NCBI RefSeq assembly: GCF_004297185.1 | Contig: NZ_PGCL01000003.1 | Location: forward strand, 434,001-498,000 | Length of the DNA stretch: 64,000 nucleotides | Reading direction: 5' to 3' | Source of the DNA: Methanofollis fontis | GTDB lineage: Archaea; Halobacteriota; Methanomicrobia; Methanomicrobiales; Methanofollaceae | Part shown: in pieces, positions 61,571-64,000 of the stretch | How positions within the stretch are numbered: the first letter of the stretch is position 1 | Layout of the letters: every line of letters starts with the position of its first letter | The notes under the pieces: generated by a model | Databases searched by the model: none | What the model saw: the letters and a program-made list of their open reading frames with translations, nothing else | Told to the model about the DNA's origin: nothing | Position numbers and translations under genes: made by a program

Positions 61571-61665
61571 ATCTGGCTTTAAGGTGCTGGTTCCAACAAT
61601 ACAAGCCTGCCGAAATCCTCCGGGCCCTCGAAAGGAATTAAGGGGCGGAACACACACATTCCTGC

Positions 61666-62322
61666 ATGAGCGGCGACATGCTGAGTTTTGTTCTGCTGAC
61701 CCTCTCATCCATCATCATCGTTGTCAACCCGCTTGCGGCGACATTGCTGTTTGTGTCGCTGACCGAGGCGATGGACGAGGTGGAGAAGATGACGGTCGCC
61801 GCTATCGCCTGCCGCTATGCACTGGCCATTCTGCTCACCTTTGCCATCGCCGGCGGGTTGATCCTGAACCTCTTCGGGATCACCCTCGAAGCCTTCAGGA
61901 TTGCCGGCGGACTGCTCCTCTTCGGCATCGGCATGGAGATGGTCTATGCGAAGACCTCCCGGACAAAGATCTCGGCGACCGAGAAGTATGAGAGCCAGGA
62001 TGCCGACGATGTGGCGGTGATGCCCCTCGCCATCCCAATGATCGCCGGGCCCGGCGCAATCACGACGACAATCGTGCTCACCAATGAGGCGACCGCGGTC
62101 CATCCGCTGGCGGTGGCGATAGTGATTGCCGCCATCCTCCTGACGATCGGGATCATCTACCTGATGTTCTCCCGCTCCGAGATAATCGTGGAGCGGATCG
62201 GGCAGCGTGAATATAGGGCCGTGAACAGGTTGATGGGCATGCTGCTCATCGCCATCGCCGTCCAGTTCGTGATCACCGGGGTCAAGACGGCGTTTCCGCT
62301 CCTGGGGGGTGCCGGGCTGTGA
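61666..62322 (+). CDS. marC: MarC-family membrane protein
   Basis: 218 aa with six helices: MLSFVLLTLSSIIIVVNPLA at the N terminus and MPLAIPMIAGPGAITTTIVL are the two family signatures (the N-P and G-P-G motifs). Function is unknown despite the MarC name; it is not linked to drug resistance. No ribosome site is seen; GAATTAAGG about 25-30 nt upstream may be a TATA box, giving a leaderless start. Its stop overlaps the next GTG. Confidence 0.9.
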   Translation: MSGDMLSFVLLTLSSIIIVVNPLAATLLFVSLTEAMDEVEKMTVAAIACRYALAILLTFAIAGGLILNLFGITLEAFRIAGGLLLFGIGMEMVYAKTSRTKISATEKYESQDADDVAVMPLAIPMIAGPGAITTTIVLTNEATAVHPLAVAIVIAAILLTIGIIYLMFSRSEIIVERIGQREYRAVNRLMGMLLIAIAVQFVITGVKTAFPLLGGAGL

Positions 62323-63059
62323 AGGTCTGGTGCGCCGGCATGACCTCCAGCAGTTCCATGGAGGCAAATATCCAGCGTGCAGACGAGATGGCGGCACAGG
62401 CAGCATCGGAGGGTGCCGACCTCGTCCTCTTCCCGGAACAGTTCTTAACCGGATGGAACCCGGACCGCCCCCGTGTCGATCCCGCCGTCATTCCCGCAAT
62501 CAGAGGCATGGCGATGGAGCACGCCCTCTGGATCGCCGGATCCTGCTACGGGGGGACAAAAACCCCGCAGAACCGTGCCATAGTCATCGATCCAGAAGGC
62601 GAGGTCAGGGCGGAGTATGCGAAGGTCCACCTCTTCTCACCTGCAGGCGAGGAGGCGACTTGCACGCCGGGCGACGAACCGGCAGCATTCACCGCTGGAG
62701 GTGTCGTGTTCGGGCTTGCGATCTGTTACGACCTCCGCTTCCCTGAACTGTTCACCCACTACCGCTCCGCAGGCGTCCACTGCCTCCTCGTTCCAGCGGC
62801 ATGGCCGGAGGCGCGCCTCTCGCAGTGGGAAGCCCTGATACGCGGGCGCGCCGTCGAGATGCAGGGGTATGCCGCCGGCGCCAATGCCGCCGGCGGGTCC
62901 TGTATTGCCGGACCGGACGGAAACCTGATCGCCGCCGGAGAGGGGGGATCTGCCATGGCAGAGATCGATCCAATGGCGGTGGACGCCGCCCGTTCCGCCC
63001 TCCCGGTGGTCCGGGACCGGCGGCCCGACCTCTATCGACGCTGGAATACAGGACAATGA
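62319..63059 (+). CDS. Carbon-nitrogen hydrolase (nitrilase superfamily)
   Basis: 246 aa from a GTG overlapping the marC stop. The catalytic triad is visible: Glu in LVLFPEQFLTG, Lys in AEYAKVHLFSP and Cys in FGLAICYDLRFPELF. Short single-domain members act as omega-amidases or deaminated-glutathione amidases; the CYDLRFPEL signature fits that branch. It overlaps the next gene by ATGA. Confidence 0.92.
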   Translation: MKVWCAGMTSSSSMEANIQRADEMAAQAASEGADLVLFPEQFLTGWNPDRPRVDPAVIPAIRGMAMEHALWIAGSCYGGTKTPQNRAIVIDPEGEVRAEYAKVHLFSPAGEEATCTPGDEPAAFTAGGVVFGLAICYDLRFPELFTHYRSAGVHCLLVPAAWPEARLSQWEALIRGRAVEMQGYAAGANAAGGSCIAGPDGNLIAAGEGGSAMAEIDPMAVDAARSALPVVRDRRPDLYRRWNTGQ

Positions 63060-63772
63060 ACGGCGAACAGCACATCACCATCAGCATCGCAACTGCAGGC
63101 GTGGTGCTCGTCCCCCTCATCGCATCCTTCCCACCGGCATGGATTGTGTTTGCCCTTTTCGGCGTGTTTATCGGCGCTCTCGCACCCGATGCAGACGCAA
63201 ACGACTCGGCGATCTTCCACACCCGCCTCCCCGGCGGGAAGAGGAGACGGAGATGCATCGTGCTCCCGCTCTTCGGCTACACCATCCGCTATCTGATCTA
63301 TTACCCGATCTCCGTCCCGTTCATTGCGATCTTCGGGAAAAAGGCGATGCCAAAACACCGCGGCATCCTCCACTCTGCCATCGGCGTCATCCTGATGACC
63401 TTCCTCCTTGGCGTCTATGCATATATCGCCGGCAGGATCGTCTTGCAGATCCCGTGGTCACCCATCGCCGGCATGTTCCTGCTCGGGTTCTTCGGCGGTG
63501 CCGTCTGTCACCTTCTCGAGGACTCCTGCACGCGGAGCGGAGTGGCGTGGCTTTTTCCCCTCAGCGGGTGGAGAGTGCGCGGCGGCATCGTCACCGGCAG
63601 CAGGGACCTGCGCCCCGGACTCTTTGCAGGGATCCTGGCAGCAGCTGCGGCCATATTGCTGCTGGCAGGACATGAAGGCCCGATTCAGGCACCGCTCCCC
63701 CCATGGTCCGGTGCACTCTGTGCCGCCGGTCTCTGGGTGATCTTCCTGTTTGCAGCCCGCATAGGACGATAG
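63056..63772 (+). CDS. YdjM-like membrane-bound metal-dependent hydrolase (DUF457)
   Basis: 238 aa from the ATG at 63056, overlapping the hydrolase stop. Motifs are EQHITISIATAGVVL, IGALAPDADANDSAIFHTRL (acidic metal-binding loop) and KHRGILHSAIGVILMTFLLG (HRGxLHS signature), then VCHLLEDSCTRSGVAWLFPL. Four to five helices. The family is found widely in bacteria and archaea without a settled function. Confidence 0.87.
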   Translation: MNGEQHITISIATAGVVLVPLIASFPPAWIVFALFGVFIGALAPDADANDSAIFHTRLPGGKRRRRCIVLPLFGYTIRYLIYYPISVPFIAIFGKKAMPKHRGILHSAIGVILMTFLLGVYAYIAGRIVLQIPWSPIAGMFLLGFFGGAVCHLLEDSCTRSGVAWLFPLSGWRVRGGIVTGSRDLRPGLFAGILAAAAAILLLAGHEGPIQAPLPPWSGALCAAGLWVIFLFAARIGR

Positions 63773-63780
63773 GTTCCCGC

Positions 63781-63790
63781 ATTTTAATCT
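63781..63790 (+). promoter_or_regulatory. TATA box of the threonine synthase gene
   Basis: ATTTTAATCT lies about 28 nt before the ATG at 63814, consistent with a leaderless transcript; no ribosome site is present. Confidence 0.5.
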
Positions 63791-63813
63791 ACCCCGACAA
63801 CCAACAATTTCAT

Positions 63814-64000
63814 ATGTACCGTCTCTCGTGCATCCACTGCGGTGCCGAATACGCGCCCGGCGAGATCATCTATACCTGCCCGAAATGCGGGCACCTGCTT
63901 ACCGTCGACCATGATCTTGATGCCATCAGCGTGACGAGGGAAGACTGGAACAGGCGCCCGATCTCGGTCTGGCGCTACCGGGAACTGCTCCCGGTCACCA
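63814..64000 (+). CDS. thrC: Threonine synthase, N-terminal part (cut by window end)
   Basis: The first 62 codons are visible. MYRLSCIHCGAEYAPGEIIY followed by TCPKCGHLL gives the N-terminal zinc ribbon (two CxxC pairs), and WNRRPISVWRYRELLPV is the conserved lead into the PLP domain. It makes threonine from O-phosphohomoserine. Assignment rests on this fragment; another PLP lyase with the same ribbon is less likely. Confidence 0.8.
   Translation, partial: MYRLSCIHCGAEYAPGEIIYTCPKCGHLLTVDHDLDAISVTREDWNRRPISVWRYRELLPVT

Overview
The window is chromosomal DNA from a methanogenic euryarchaeon, most likely of the order Methanomicrobiales. Archaeal ribosomal proteins (L7Ae, S28e, L24e) and EF-1alpha are present. 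So are the archaeal cobalamin nucleotide-loop genes, a CetZ-type tubulin, the fused Hps-RraA enzyme of the archaeal pentose route, tandem phenylacetate-CoA ligases with an ACT protein, a small sulfite-reductase-like protein and PKD/beta-propeller surface proteins. Many genes have a TATA-like box about 25-30 nt before the start codon (leaderless starts) or overlap as ATGA/GTGA. The DNA is mostly GC-rich, with one visibly AT-richer island at about 13.9-16.5 kb. The genus cannot be fixed from this view.

Layout. 0-9 kb: sensor histidine kinase, CPA2 antiporter, CBS protein, PEBP-like protein, family-4 uracil-DNA glycosylase, NSS transporter and a Gate-domain membrane protein. 9-13 kb: tRNA-Gln(UUG), a UPF0282 metallo-hydrolase, a secreted beta-propeller/PKD protein and a DJ-1/PfpI protein. 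13-16.5 kb: a single Xer-type tyrosine recombinase with a dif-like 28-bp site next to it, a SANT+HNH endonuclease and long non-coding DNA. 16.5-23.3 kb: a conserved archaeal family, MobB-MoaE fusion, GlmM, a 1.19-kaa alpha-solenoid protein and acylphosphatase. 23.3-28.8 kb: a stand-alone Cas1, arginine deiminase, carbamate kinase and a large PLP decarboxylase. 29-35.8 kb: class II LysRS, a UVDE-like pseudoenzyme joined to an intact UVDE, and the PaaK-PaaK-ACT operon.

36-46 kb: Hps-RraA, BPG-dependent phosphoglycerate mutase, a second Gate-domain protein, a PadR/methyltransferase-like regulator, nitroreductase, an overlapping TraB-YkgJ-GuaA(subunit A) chain, then CobT-like, CobZ-like and CobS. 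46-50.6 kb: Dsr-like protein, EF-1alpha, S10 and an Agl23-type glycosyltransferase. 51-58.4 kb: CetZ coupled to a secreted coiled-coil anchor protein, then an operon of FAD oxidoreductase, GT2, LPG-synthetase-like flippase and a YYY-domain (DUF2298) membrane protein, probably a lipid-linked glycan pathway. 58.5-64 kb: L7Ae-S28e-L24e-Ndk, an NCS2 permease with a degenerate HATPase tail, MarC, a C-N hydrolase, a YdjM-like protein and the 5' end of threonine synthase.

The most promising leads are the dif-like site beside the Xer recombinase, the solo Cas1 with intact catalytic positions and no cas2 or CRISPR array, the UVDE/pseudo-UVDE pair, CetZ with its membrane partner, the FAD-GT2-flippase-YYY operon, and two near-identical promoter/operator modules 800 bp apart. 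No statistics or searches were run; residue numbers are hand counts.
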